Shown here: positions 1 to 8,637 of the stretch, piece after piece
Numbering within the stretch: position 1 is the stretch's first letter
How the letters are laid out: each line of letters opens with the position of its first letter
Source: Actinomyces faecalis
GTDB lineage: Bacteria > Actinomycetota > Actinomycetes > Actinomycetales > Actinomycetaceae
NCBI RefSeq assembly: GCF_013184985.2
Contig: NZ_CP063418.1
Location: 248,001-312,000 of the forward strand
Length of the DNA: 64,000 bases
Direction of reading: 5' to 3'
Position numbers and translations under genes: made by a program
The notes under the pieces: generated by a model
Database searches by the model: none
What the model was told of the DNA's origin: nothing
Seen by the model: only the letters and a program-made list of their open reading frames with translations

Positions 1-13
1 ATGACGACGGCGT

Positions 14-42
14 AGCCGCACCACGGTGGTCGTGGTGCGGCT
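14..42 (-). terminator. Hairpin terminator downstream of pspA
   Basis: A perfect 11-bp inverted repeat (14-24 with 32-42) surrounds a 7-nt loop about 30 bases past the pspA stop codon. It has no long U-tract, as is common for intrinsic terminators in high-GC actinobacteria. Confidence 0.6.
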
Positions 43-73
43 GCGCTCGTGGTCGGGAGGCGTCAGTGAGGCC

Positions 74-901
74 TCAGTAGGAGGAGGCCTCCTCCTCGGC
101 GTCCTGCGTCTTGAGAGCGGCGAAGGCCGCGTCCACCTCGCCGTCAGTGATCTGGGCGGGGGCCTGGGCCGCAGGCAGGGAGCTGTTGCCGCCGGCCTTG
201 AGTGCCGCCAGGCGGGCCTCAGCCTCTGTCATGGCGGTGGCGGACTCCAGCTCAGCGAACTGGGCCTCCAGCGAGGTACCTGCCAGCTCGGCCTGGCCCT
301 CGGCCTGGGCCTCGATGCGACGGACCTGGTCCTCGTAGCGGGCCAGCTCGCTGGTGGGGTCCATGACGTTGATCGAGCGGATCGCGCCCTGGACCTTGAC
401 CTGGGCCTGTGCCGACTTCTGACGTGCGACCAGCGCGTCCCGGCGAGACTTAAGGTCCTCCAGACGGGCCTCCATCTGTGTGAGACCCGTCTTGAGCTGC
501 TCAACGACCTGACGCTGGGACTCGATCATCGGCTCAGCCGACGTGGCCTCGTTCTCCGCCGAGATCTGCTTGGTGATAGCGATCTTGGCCAGGGAGTCCC
601 ACTTGTCCGCTCCAGCGGCGTCGCCAGCGGTACGCAGCTGGTCAGCCTTGGTGGAGGCGGCCAGGGCCTTGTTGCCCCAGTCCCTGGCCTCAGCAAGGTC
701 AGCGTCATGGTCCTTCTCCGCCAGACGCAGGTTCCCGATGGTCTGGGCCACGGCCTCGCGGGCCTCGGCGATAGAGGAGGTGTAATCGCGCACGAGCTGG
801 TCGAGCATCTTCTCGGGGTCCTCGGCACGGTCGAGCAGAGCGTTGACGTTGGCGCGGGTCAGCTGGGCGATGCGGCCCAGGATCGACTGCTTCTCAGCCA
901 T
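74..901 (-). CDS. pspA: PspA/IM30 family envelope-stress protein
   Basis: The 275-residue product is almost entirely helical and lacks a signal peptide or membrane segment. It has the PspA/IM30/Vipp1 layout: an N-terminal amphipathic stretch (residues 1-25, beginning MAEKQSILGRIAQLTRANVN), then a long Ala/Glu/Arg/Gln-rich coiled coil to about residue 230, then an acidic tail. Family members form ESCRT-III-like rings on the inner face of the cytoplasmic membrane and stabilise it under stress. The length is normal for the family. The ATG at 901 has an AAGGGA-type ribosome site six bases upstream. A TPM-domain membrane protein lies directly upstream in the same direction, a pairing that is common in actinobacteria and suggests a shared membrane-stress role. 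Confidence 0.92.
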   Translation of the reverse strand: MAEKQSILGRIAQLTRANVNALLDRAEDPEKMLDQLVRDYTSSIAEAREAVAQTIGNLRLAEKDHDADLAEARDWGNKALAASTKADQLRTAGDAAGADKWDSLAKIAITKQISAENEATSAEPMIESQRQVVEQLKTGLTQMEARLEDLKSRRDALVARQKSAQAQVKVQGAIRSINVMDPTSELARYEDQVRRIEAQAEGQAELAGTSLEAQFAELESATAMTEAEARLAALKAGGNSSLPAAQAPAQITDGEVDAAFAALKTQDAEEEASSY

Positions 902-1150
902 GGGTTGTCCCTTTCGTGGATCGTGTCAGTGGTGCGCGGTGGTGGAGAGGTTCTCGCGGTGCGACACTGGTCGCCGCCTGCTGGTTCGGATGCTTCCATG
1001 GATCGGCGTAGTACAGAGCGGCGCATGCAACGGTATCGCAATGGGCGTGAGCATGGGCACATGAGATCACGCGGGCCTCCTCACAGACGTGACTCTCCTG
1101 GCGTTCCAGACCAGTACGGGACGGGGCCCAGAGGGCTGGAGGAGGCGTGT

Positions 1151-3346
1151 CTAGAAGCGGCCTCCGCCACCTCCAAAACCGCCACCTCCGCCTGAGCCGA
1201 AGCTGCTCCCGCCCCCTCCGAAGCTGCCGCCAGGACGGTGACCGCCCCACCCGCCATAGCTGCGGTTGCGGTGCCCACCGCCTAGGTCGCCCAGCAGGAT
1301 GCCTCCCAGGACCAGCGAGCCCAGGTCCAGGCCGCTGGAGCCGGATCTGCCCGACCCGCCGAAGGAGTCGCCGCCGTCGCGCACGTCAGCCTCGGCGATC
1401 GCCTGGGCCTGGGCCACGAGCGGCTCACCGGCCGTGACCTCGGCCAGCGCCGCCGTCGGGTCGCTGCTCTGCAGTGAGGTGGCTGCCGCGGCGTGGCGGG
1501 CGGCCTCGGACAGGGCTGTGCGGGCCGAGGAGCCCACAGCCCCGCGGTGGGTGGAGATGTAGGAGGTGACGGCGTCGATCTGCGAGGTCAGACGAGCCAG
1601 GCGCGAGCCGAGTGAGGCGCGGGCGCGCGAGTCGTTCTCCTCCTTGGCGCGAGCCGGTGCCAGCGCGGCGTCCAGCGCGGCCTCGGCCCGTGCCAGACGG
1701 TCCAGGGCGGCCAGCGGGTCCTCGCCCCCGCTGCCCAGGGGCTCTGGGCCTGCCGAGGTGGTGGCTGGCGAGCTGGCCAGCATCACTCCCTTGGCAGCAG
1801 GTAGAGCCGCGCGTGCCTGGGCCACGGCAGCCTCGCCCTCTGTGACCAGCGGAGCGAGGGTGGAGGAGGGCACCTGGGCTGTCAGGCGCTGGGCGTCCAT
1901 GAGGTCAGAGGAAAGTGAGGAGATGGCCGTCTCCAGGTCTTGTGCAGCCCGCTCCAGGCGCTCGCGGGCACCGCGTACCTGGGCTGCGAGCTCCCCGGCC
2001 TGGGCGACCGCCCCCTGGGCGATACGCACTTGCTCCACCGCCGTGGCCTGCTGCCCGGAGTCTGCCGAGGCCTGTGCCTGCTCCAGGGCGCTGCGGCCGG
2101 CGGCCAGCAGCCTCAGCCCCTGGCCGGGAGCATGGTCCACTGAGCTGAGCGCGGCTGGTGGATAGGTGGCGTGGAGCGTGACGAGGAGGGTCTGGGCGGC
2201 GTGCAGGGCCTGCTCGGTCTCGGCGGCCCGCTGACGCGTCTCCGCAATCGCGGTGGGGACGTTGGCCTCGATGCCGCGCCGCTCGTGGAAGGCCTTCTCC
2301 TGGGCGGCAATGACCGTGGTGGCCTGCTGGCAGCGCTGAAGCATCTCGCCGTACATCTGGCGCTGCTGGGCCTCAGTCTCCGGGATATCGTCATCGAGCA
2401 GCTTGCGCAGCTCGAAGGCGCGCTCCATGTGCTCGCGGGCCTCGGCCAGGGCCTGGGTGAAGGCGTCGGTGGCGGACAACCCGAACTGTGCCTGAGCGTA
2501 GGACAGCTCCTCGTCAGCGGCGCGCACGGCGTCGTCGGAGGCCAGGAGCGTGGACGAGGCGTGGGTGCGCAGGGCCTCAAGCGGCAGGGTGCGGGCCGGA
2601 TCGGTGCCCACGTGATCGCTTCGCGTCGGGACCTCCTTGCCTCCGAGCCGCCGTCCTGCGCCCCGCCGGCGGCGCGCAGAGGCGAGGAGGGCGCCGATCA
2701 TGACGACGATCATGGCGATCAACGCAAGGAGTACCCAGGGTGCGCGGCCGCTGTGAGCTGATTCCTCCGCTGTCGGCTGGTCCTCCACGATCGTCGTGAC
2801 GGCCCCGTCCCAGTCCTCCTGGCTCAGGTGCTCCTGGACACGCTGGCGGACCTCGCCCAGGCGGGCCTGGGACCACACCGACCCCCTGGAATCACCATCG
2901 AAGGCGTAGCTGCGCCCGGAGGGATCGGCGGTGGAGATATTGATGACCAGCAGCACGTCGTCCCTGCCCATCCCGGTTCTGGACCAGGCTTTGGCGGCGA
3001 AGTCTGTGGCGAGCACTGACGGATCGTCATATGTGACCACCCACAGGTGGACATTGCTGGCCTCGGCTGTGGCCACAGCGTCTCGGGCTGTGGAGGAGGT
3101 CAGGATGCCTGCGGCGTCCGTGACCTGCTCGGACAGGGTGGTGGAGGGGGCGTCGGAGGTCCTGGTGCTGAGCAAGGCCGAGCTGGCGGCCTGGACTACC
3201 TGGGCGCTGGCCGAGGAGGCGGGAGCCTGTGACCGGGCCGGCGCGGCTGCCACGACGGGGGTCACGAGGAGGGAGGACAGGATGAGGCCGCAGCCGGCCA
3301 GGACGGCGAGGGCCGGGCGCCGCGGCGAGGGTGTCGTGTACATCAC
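1151..3346 (-). CDS. TPM-domain membrane protein with coiled-coil and Gly-rich tail
   Basis: This 731-residue protein has a hydrophobic signal segment (residues about 12-35), an extracytoplasmic TPM domain (about 65-200; TLSEQVTDAAGIL... and a VVTYDDPS strand), and one membrane helix (about 205-225, VLLALIAMIVVMIGALL) followed by Arg-rich cytoplasmic residues. A long Ala/Gln/Glu coiled coil then runs to about residue 650, ending in a Gly/Ser/Phe-rich tail that finishes GGGGRF. TPM domains occur in the photosystem-II repair phosphatase family, but no enzymatic activity can be claimed here. PspA follows 249 bases downstream on the same strand, and nothing else was recognised in that gap. Two ATG codons are adjacent (3346 and 3343); neither has a close ribosome site. 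Confidence 0.85.
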   Translation of the reverse strand: MMYTTPSPRRPALAVLAGCGLILSSLLVTPVVAAAPARSQAPASSASAQVVQAASSALLSTRTSDAPSTTLSEQVTDAAGILTSSTARDAVATAEASNVHLWVVTYDDPSVLATDFAAKAWSRTGMGRDDVLLVINISTADPSGRSYAFDGDSRGSVWSQARLGEVRQRVQEHLSQEDWDGAVTTIVEDQPTAEESAHSGRAPWVLLALIAMIVVMIGALLASARRRRGAGRRLGGKEVPTRSDHVGTDPARTLPLEALRTHASSTLLASDDAVRAADEELSYAQAQFGLSATDAFTQALAEAREHMERAFELRKLLDDDIPETEAQQRQMYGEMLQRCQQATTVIAAQEKAFHERRGIEANVPTAIAETRQRAAETEQALHAAQTLLVTLHATYPPAALSSVDHAPGQGLRLLAAGRSALEQAQASADSGQQATAVEQVRIAQGAVAQAGELAAQVRGARERLERAAQDLETAISSLSSDLMDAQRLTAQVPSSTLAPLVTEGEAAVAQARAALPAAKGVMLASSPATTSAGPEPLGSGGEDPLAALDRLARAEAALDAALAPARAKEENDSRARASLGSRLARLTSQIDAVTSYISTHRGAVGSSARTALSEAARHAAAATSLQSSDPTAALAEVTAGEPLVAQAQAIAEADVRDGGDSFGGSGRSGSSGLDLGSLVLGGILLGDLGGGHRNRSYGGWGGHRPGGSFGGGGSSFGSGGGGGFGGGGGRF

Positions 3347-3525
3347 GGCCTATGGTGCTGGGTGGTCTGGCTCCTAGCAACTCCTTTCTTCGCCAGCACG
3401 CCAGGAGCGGCGCAGCTGGGCGACGGTTCTCGGCCTGAAGGCGGAACGGCGCCCGGGCCTGCGTCTGACGGCGAACGTGGCACGCTCGGCTTGCGTGACC
3501 GCGGCACCTTGGAGTCAATAGACCC

Positions 3526-4479
3526 ATGACTCAGCCCAGCGACATGACGTCATCATCTCCCGCCGGTTCCGGCGCCACGGCTCAGCCTCCGTCGGAGCCG
3601 ACCCTGCCGGCGTCCGCGCCCCGGCCTGCTGGCCCCCTCATCACGGTGATCGAGCCCGACGCCGTCGCTCCCCTGGACCGGCTGGGCGAGTGGCTCTTCG
3701 CCTCCGGGGCCCGGCTGCGCACCGTGCGCCTGTGGAAGGGGGAGAGCCTGCCTGCTGCTGACGATCTGGGCGATGCCCTGGTGATCTTGGGTGGGCAGAT
3801 GAGCGCTCACGATGACCAGGCCCACCCGTGGCTGGAGGGCCTGCGCGCGATGATCCGCACCGCGGTGGCCCAGGAGCTGCCGACCCTGGCCGTCTGTCTG
3901 GGTGCGCAGGTCGCGGCTGAGGCGTTGGGCGGGGCGACAGCCGTGCCGTCGCCCGACGGTGGTGAGTACGGGGTGGTCACCGTGGAGCTGACTGAGGCGG
4001 CCCTGGCTGACCGGGTGCTTGGGCCGGTGATTGACGAGGCTGTGCGCGCTGCCGTGCGTGCCGGGATCTCGACCCAGGACGGTACGCGTCTACCGGCCGT
4101 CGTCTCCCACGACGACGCCGTGGTCGGCCTTCCGCAGGGAGCCACGCTCCTGGCGTCCTCCGAGCGCTGCCCGGTCCACACCTGGCGTGTGGGCCGGATG
4201 CTGGCCTTCCAGCACCACCCTGAGGCCAGCCCCGCTCGGCTCGGCTCGTGGGCCGAGCGTGAGGCCGCTGAGGAGATGGGGGTGGCGCTGCCGGTCGTCA
4301 CTGACAGTGCCGTGTCCTCGGGCCAGGACCTACCGGTTGAGGCGGTGGCTGCTGGCAAGCAGGCTCGCGCCACGGCTGAGGAGGCCGACCCGGTGGCTCA
4401 GGCCTACGGACGGGCCCTCGCCCGCGAGCTGGTCCGGCACGCTCGCGCCCACGCGGCCAGGCACGGCGTCCAGGGCTGA
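3526..4479 (+). CDS. Class I glutamine amidotransferase (GMP-synthase-like)
   Basis: The 317-residue cytoplasmic protein has a stand-alone class I glutamine amidotransferase fold. The nucleophile elbow is visible as LAVCLGAQVAAEALGG (Cys near residue 125), and the catalytic His appears in AFQHHPEASPARL near residue 233. These two residues and the spacing match the GATase1 family that hydrolyses glutamine to deliver ammonia. The N-terminal 30 residues are a Pro/Ser/Ala-rich extension outside the domain. The acceptor substrate cannot be told from sequence, and no synthetase partner is adjacent. The gene ends against the convergent XPB helicase, with a large shared hairpin in between. Confidence 0.85.
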   Translation: MTQPSDMTSSSPAGSGATAQPPSEPTLPASAPRPAGPLITVIEPDAVAPLDRLGEWLFASGARLRTVRLWKGESLPAADDLGDALVILGGQMSAHDDQAHPWLEGLRAMIRTAVAQELPTLAVCLGAQVAAEALGGATAVPSPDGGEYGVVTVELTEAALADRVLGPVIDEAVRAAVRAGISTQDGTRLPAVVSHDDAVVGLPQGATLLASSERCPVHTWRVGRMLAFQHHPEASPARLGSWAEREAAEEMGVALPVVTDSAVSSGQDLPVEAVAAGKQARATAEEADPVAQAYGRALARELVRHARAHAARHGVQG

Positions 4480-4543
4480 GCCCTCCGCCTCCCCGGGTCT
4501 CCTGCCAGCACCCGCGACGCGCTTCCCTCGCTGGTCCGAGCCA

Positions 4544-4618
4544 CGTCGCTCTCGAGCGTGAACAGTCGGTTTCCACGTTGCCCGATACGGAACCGACTGT
4601 TCACGCTCGAAAGCGACG
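4544..4618. repeat. Large inverted repeat, likely bidirectional terminator
   Basis: Two 28-nt arms (4544-4571 and 4591-4618) are complementary at 27 of 28 positions and enclose a 19-nt loop. They lie between two convergent stop codons, so the simplest role is a shared terminator. The arm is unusually AT-balanced for this genome (core GAGCGTGAACAGTCGG), which could also mean a dispersed repeat element. Confidence 0.75.
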
Positions 4619-4631
4619 GTGTGGGACGGGC

Positions 4632-6326
4632 CTAGGCCTCGGTGCCGCCCAGGTCCGAGGCGTCCACGACCTCGTAGGCGTAGCCCTGCTCAGCCAGGAA
4701 GCGCTGACGGTGGGCCGCGAGCTCCTGGTCCACGGTGTCCCGGGTGACCACCGTGTAGAAGTGGGCCTGACGTCCGTCCCCCTTGGGGCGGACGATCCGT
4801 CCCAGCCGCTGGGCCTCCTCCTGGCGTGAGCCGAAGGACCCCGAGACCTGGATGGCCACCGAGGCGCCGGGCAGGTCGATGGAGAAGTTGGCGACCCTGG
4901 ACACCACGAGCGTGCCCACCTCCCCGTCCCGGAAGGCCTGGTAGAGCCGCTGGCGCTCGCGCACCGTGGTCGACCCGGTGATGACCGGGGCGCCCAGGTG
5001 CTCAGCCATCTCCTCCAGCTGGTCGACGTACTGGCCGATCACGAGCGCCGACTCCCCGGCGTGACGCGCCAGCAGGCTGTCCACCACGCCTACCTTCGCT
5101 GGCGTGGTGGCAGCCAGGCGGTAGCGGTCCTCGCTCTCAGCGGTGGCGTAGGTCATGCGCTCATCCACCTCCAGGTCCAGACGTACCTCGGTGCACACGG
5201 CCGGAGCGATCCAGCCCTGGTTCTCCAGGTCCTTCCACGGTGCGTCGTAGCGCTTGGGACCGATGAGGCTGAAGACCTCGTCCTCACGGCCGTCCTCACG
5301 CACGAGCGTGGCCGTCAGGCCCAGACGTCGCCTGGCCTGCAGGTCGGCCGTCATACGGAAGATCGGGGCGGGCAGGAGGTGGACCTCGTCGTAGACGATG
5401 AGGCCCCAGTCGTGGGCGTCGAGCAGGTCCAGGTGGGGGTAGACGCCCTTCCGCCTGGTGGTGAGCACCTGGTAGGTGGCGATGGTGACCGGACGGACCT
5501 CCTTGCGAGAGCCGGAGTACTCCCCGATCTCGTCCTCGGTCAGGGAGGTGAAGCGGATGAGCTCCTCCTTCCACTGGCGGGCCGAGACGGCGTTGGTGAC
5601 CAGGATGAGGGTCGTTGTCGAGCTGCGGGCCATGGAGGCGGCGCCCACCAGGGTCTTACCGGCCCCGCAGGGCAGGACGACGACGCCGCTGCCACCCGCC
5701 CAGAAGGCGTCGACCGCCTCGGCCTGGTAAGGGCGCAGCGCGAAGGCTCCGGCCTGGCCGGCTGCAGCCGCCTGCGGGTCGTCGCGCAGGGCGATGGGGT
5801 GGGCCTCGCCGTCGACGTAGCCGGCCAGGTCCTCAGCCGGCCAGCCCAGCGTGATGAGCACCTGCTTGAGGTGTCCTCGCTCAGAGGGGTGGACGACGAC
5901 GTCCTCGGTGCTCAGCCTCTCGCCCAGCAGCCCCTTGGTCCTCCTGGAGCGCATGACCTCCTCCAGCACGGGCACGTCCGTGGCGTGCAGGACGAGCCCG
6001 TGGGCGGGGTCGGTCACCAGCTGCAGACGGCCGTAGCGACCCATGGTCTCAGCGACCTCGGTCAGCAGCGAGTGCGGGACCGGGAACCGCGAGTAGGTGA
6101 TGAGCACGTGGATGACGGTCTCGGCGTCCAGGCCGGCGGCGCGGGCGTTCCACAGCGCCAGGGGCGTGATGCGGTAGGTGTGGACGTGCTCGGGGGCCCG
6201 CTCCAGCTCGGCGAAGGGCGCGATCGCGCGGCGGGCGTCGGTGGAGGCCGGGTGAGAGACCTCCAGCAGGACGGTCTTGTCGCTCTGGACGATGAGGGGG
6301 CCGTCGGGCGGTGCAGAGGCAGGCAT
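4632..6326 (-). CDS. XPB/Rad25-type DNA repair helicase
   Basis: This superfamily 2 ATP-dependent DNA helicase has 564 residues when started at the ATG at 6326. That start is chosen because the protein then opens MPASAPPDGPLIVQSDKT, as in actinobacterial XPB proteins; the upstream extension lies inside the divergent neighbour's leader and is low-complexity. The Walker A motif reads GAGKTLVGAASMA, the motif II box is DEVH, SGSFGSRQEEAQRLGRI covers motifs V/VI, and RRTKGLLGERLS lies in the N-terminal DRD-like region. Members unwind DNA 3' to 5' in nucleotide excision repair. It is transcribed divergently from a helicase-associated protein, the same association as Rv0861c/Rv0862c in Mycobacterium tuberculosis. 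Confidence 0.92.
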   Translation of the reverse strand: MPASAPPDGPLIVQSDKTVLLEVSHPASTDARRAIAPFAELERAPEHVHTYRITPLALWNARAAGLDAETVIHVLITYSRFPVPHSLLTEVAETMGRYGRLQLVTDPAHGLVLHATDVPVLEEVMRSRRTKGLLGERLSTEDVVVHPSERGHLKQVLITLGWPAEDLAGYVDGEAHPIALRDDPQAAAAGQAGAFALRPYQAEAVDAFWAGGSGVVVLPCGAGKTLVGAASMARSSTTTLILVTNAVSARQWKEELIRFTSLTEDEIGEYSGSRKEVRPVTIATYQVLTTRRKGVYPHLDLLDAHDWGLIVYDEVHLLPAPIFRMTADLQARRRLGLTATLVREDGREDEVFSLIGPKRYDAPWKDLENQGWIAPAVCTEVRLDLEVDERMTYATAESEDRYRLAATTPAKVGVVDSLLARHAGESALVIGQYVDQLEEMAEHLGAPVITGSTTVRERQRLYQAFRDGEVGTLVVSRVANFSIDLPGASVAIQVSGSFGSRQEEAQRLGRIVRPKGDGRQAHFYTVVTRDTVDQELAAHRQRFLAEQGYAYEVVDASDLGGTEA

Positions 6327-6453
6327 GGGGGGAGTATGGCGTGGCAGGGGCCCGCACGGCCGTGACGCAGGCGACGCCTTCACCGGCGGCGGAGCGCGGG
6401 AGCTGGCGGTGGCCCGCGCCACGGGTGGGGGCCGGAACGGTAGTGTGACAAGG

Positions 6454-8556
6454 ATGAGCACCCCAGGTACCTCCCGCTCCGCCCGCCCGCGCGCAGGCGC
6501 CGCCCCCGGGCAGGACACGGCGTGGCCGGACCATCCCTCAGGCGCCGTCGCGAGCACCGACGACCTCGCCGCCCACCTGACCGCCCGCTCTGACTCCGAG
6601 GTCGCCGAGCTCCTCCAGGCCCGCCGCGACCTCATCTCCCCGCCGTCGTCCTCCTTCACCGCCCTGGCCGCTCGCGCCGGCGGGCGCCCCAGCGTCGAGG
6701 TCGCGCTCGCGGACATGGGGTCTGTGCCCCTGGCCGTGGCTCAGGCCGTGGTGTCGCTGGGGACCCAGGAGCCCGCGGCTGTCGCCAGTGCCACGGGTAT
6801 CGGGACTGACGACGTCGGTGCGGCGCTGGGGCGGCTGCGCCGCCTGGCGCTGGTGGTCGAGGCCGGACCGGTGGTCGGCCTGGCCGAGTCCTTCGGGCCC
6901 CGGCCCGAGGTGCCGCAGGCTCCCGTCGCGCCGAGGGCCGAGGACCTGGAGACCCAGGACGCGGCCGCGGTGGCGGACCAGGCCTCGCGTGCTGCTGAGG
7001 AGATCGTCCGTCTGGTGACCGTCCTGCTGGAGGAGTGGGGTCGCGAGGGCGGCGCCATCCTGCGCACCGGTGGCGTGGGCGTCAGGGTGCTGAGCAGGAC
7101 CGCGCAGGCGCTGGACCTGACGCCGGAGGCGACCGCGACCGTCATCGAGCTCGCCGCGGGCGCCGGCCTGCTGGGGCTGGACGAGGACGGGGCGAGCTGG
7201 GTCCCCTCGGCCCAGGCCGCGGCGTGGCGTGCGGCTGGGCTTCCCGAGCGCTGGGCGCCGTTGGTGCTGGCCTGGGCCACCAGCGCCCGCACCCCCTGGC
7301 TGGTTGGTACCCGGGAAGATGACGGCACACTGCGGCCGGTCCTGGGTGAGGACGTCGAGGCCGGCTGGGCCCGGGCGCTGCGCGCCCGCGTGCTCGCGCT
7401 CATGGCGTCGCTGCCGATCGGGACGGTGCTGACCCCGACCTGGGTGCGTCAGGCACTGACCTATGCCCGGCCGCGCCGCGTCGTGCCTGAGGGCGCCGTC
7501 ACTGCCGTCCTGGCCGAGGCGGAGGTCCTGGGACTGACCGGGGGAGGCACGCCGTCGGATGCTGCTGCGCGTCTGGCCCGAGGCCTGCGAGAGGCCGGTA
7601 CTGCCGTTGACGAGGAGCCGCAGGTGCGTGACCGCGTCCTGGGCGAGCTGGAGGAGGCGCTGGCGGCCGACCTGTCCACGCCCGTGGACGTGCTCCTGGT
7701 CCAGTCCGACCTCACTGCGATCGTGCCGGGGCGGCCGGAGCCGGCGCTCGGAGAGCTGCTGGAGCGCTCCAGCGTGGTCGAGTCGCGAGGCGGGGCCCTG
7801 ACCGTGCGCTTCACCCCGCAGTCTGTCCGGGGAGCCCTGGACGTGGGGATGAGCGCGGAGGAGCTGACGGCAGCCTTGGAGCGCTACTCTCCCTCGCCCC
7901 TGCCCAGCGCGCTCACGGTCCTGGTCCAGGACGCTGCCCGCCACCACGGCGCAGTACGTGTGCGTGAGGTCGCCTCGGTCCTGCGGGTGGCGGACCCGGC
8001 GGCTGCCGCCGGCCTGGTGGCGGACGCGCGCCTGGCCGAGCTGGAGCTCGACGAGCTAGCCCCCGGGGTGCTGACCTCCAGCGCCCCGGCCGGGCAGGTG
8101 CTGAGGCTGATCCGGAGCACGGGCGGTGCGCCGGTGCTGGAGGACGCTCACGGTGCGCTGCTGCTGGCGACGTCGCAGGCTCCCTCCCGCCGAGGGGGCC
8201 AGGCCCCTGAGGCGGCACGGCCCGGAGCGGGCGGACCGGTGCGACGACGTCGTCCCTCGGCGCGCGACCTGGCCGTGCTCGTGGGGCGGATGCGGGCGGG
8301 GGAGCAGGCCCGGACCGACGCCGGCCTGGGCAGGGGAGCGGCGACGGACCCGGTCCACGCCCTCGCCCTGCTGCGCCAGGCGCGGGCCTCGCGCTCGCGG
8401 CTGCGGCTGAGGCTGGCGGGACAGGACGGCAGCGTGCAGGAGCGACGCGTGCGGGTCCTGGCCGTCGAGCCCGGGCGAGTACGTCTGGCTGACGTCGTGC
8501 GTGAGACCGAGCTGACGGTGGCGGTCCACCGCATCGTCGGTGTCGAGGAGGAGTAG
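6454..8556 (+). CDS. Helicase-associated (Helicase_C_3-like) protein, XPB partner
   Basis: With the ATG at 6454 the product is a 700-residue, Ala/Leu/Val-rich cytoplasmic protein. It has no Walker motifs, so it is not an ATPase itself. The middle and C-terminal parts (LLVQSDLTAIVPGRPEP at about residue 410; LRLIRSTGGAPVLEDAHGALLLA at about residue 550) match the actinobacterial helicase-associated family usually encoded beside the XPB helicase. The start is taken at 6454 because upstream codons would run through the XPB start region. The head-to-head arrangement with 127 bases between the two starts suggests co-regulation. Its role as a structural or loading partner of XPB is inferred from synteny. 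Confidence 0.82.
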   Translation: MSTPGTSRSARPRAGAAPGQDTAWPDHPSGAVASTDDLAAHLTARSDSEVAELLQARRDLISPPSSSFTALAARAGGRPSVEVALADMGSVPLAVAQAVVSLGTQEPAAVASATGIGTDDVGAALGRLRRLALVVEAGPVVGLAESFGPRPEVPQAPVAPRAEDLETQDAAAVADQASRAAEEIVRLVTVLLEEWGREGGAILRTGGVGVRVLSRTAQALDLTPEATATVIELAAGAGLLGLDEDGASWVPSAQAAAWRAAGLPERWAPLVLAWATSARTPWLVGTREDDGTLRPVLGEDVEAGWARALRARVLALMASLPIGTVLTPTWVRQALTYARPRRVVPEGAVTAVLAEAEVLGLTGGGTPSDAAARLARGLREAGTAVDEEPQVRDRVLGELEEALAADLSTPVDVLLVQSDLTAIVPGRPEPALGELLERSSVVESRGGALTVRFTPQSVRGALDVGMSAEELTAALERYSPSPLPSALTVLVQDAARHHGAVRVREVASVLRVADPAAAAGLVADARLAELELDELAPGVLTSSAPAGQVLRLIRSTGGAPVLEDAHGALLLATSQAPSRRGGQAPEAARPGAGGPVRRRRPSARDLAVLVGRMRAGEQARTDAGLGRGAATDPVHALALLRQARASRSRLRLRLAGQDGSVQERRVRVLAVEPGRVRLADVVRETELTVAVHRIVGVEEE

Positions 8557-8637
8557 GTCTGCGGGGCAGCCACCCAGACGGCCCGGCGGCGGGCTGGTCG
8601 GTGCGGGACCTGTGGACCTGCCCCCTACACTGGTCGG

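Noticed and set aside
26..1195. Long plus-strand frame of 389 codons covering the pspA locus
   Set aside because: It is the antisense shadow of a clear PspA gene, with no domain and no ribosome site.
4998..6365. Plus-strand frame of 455 codons antisense to the XPB helicase
   Set aside because: It is a high-GC shadow frame; the helicase motifs on the minus strand are unambiguous.
6327..6716. 130-residue extension of the XPB frame
   Set aside because: It is low-complexity, unconserved and antisense to the start of the helicase-associated gene.
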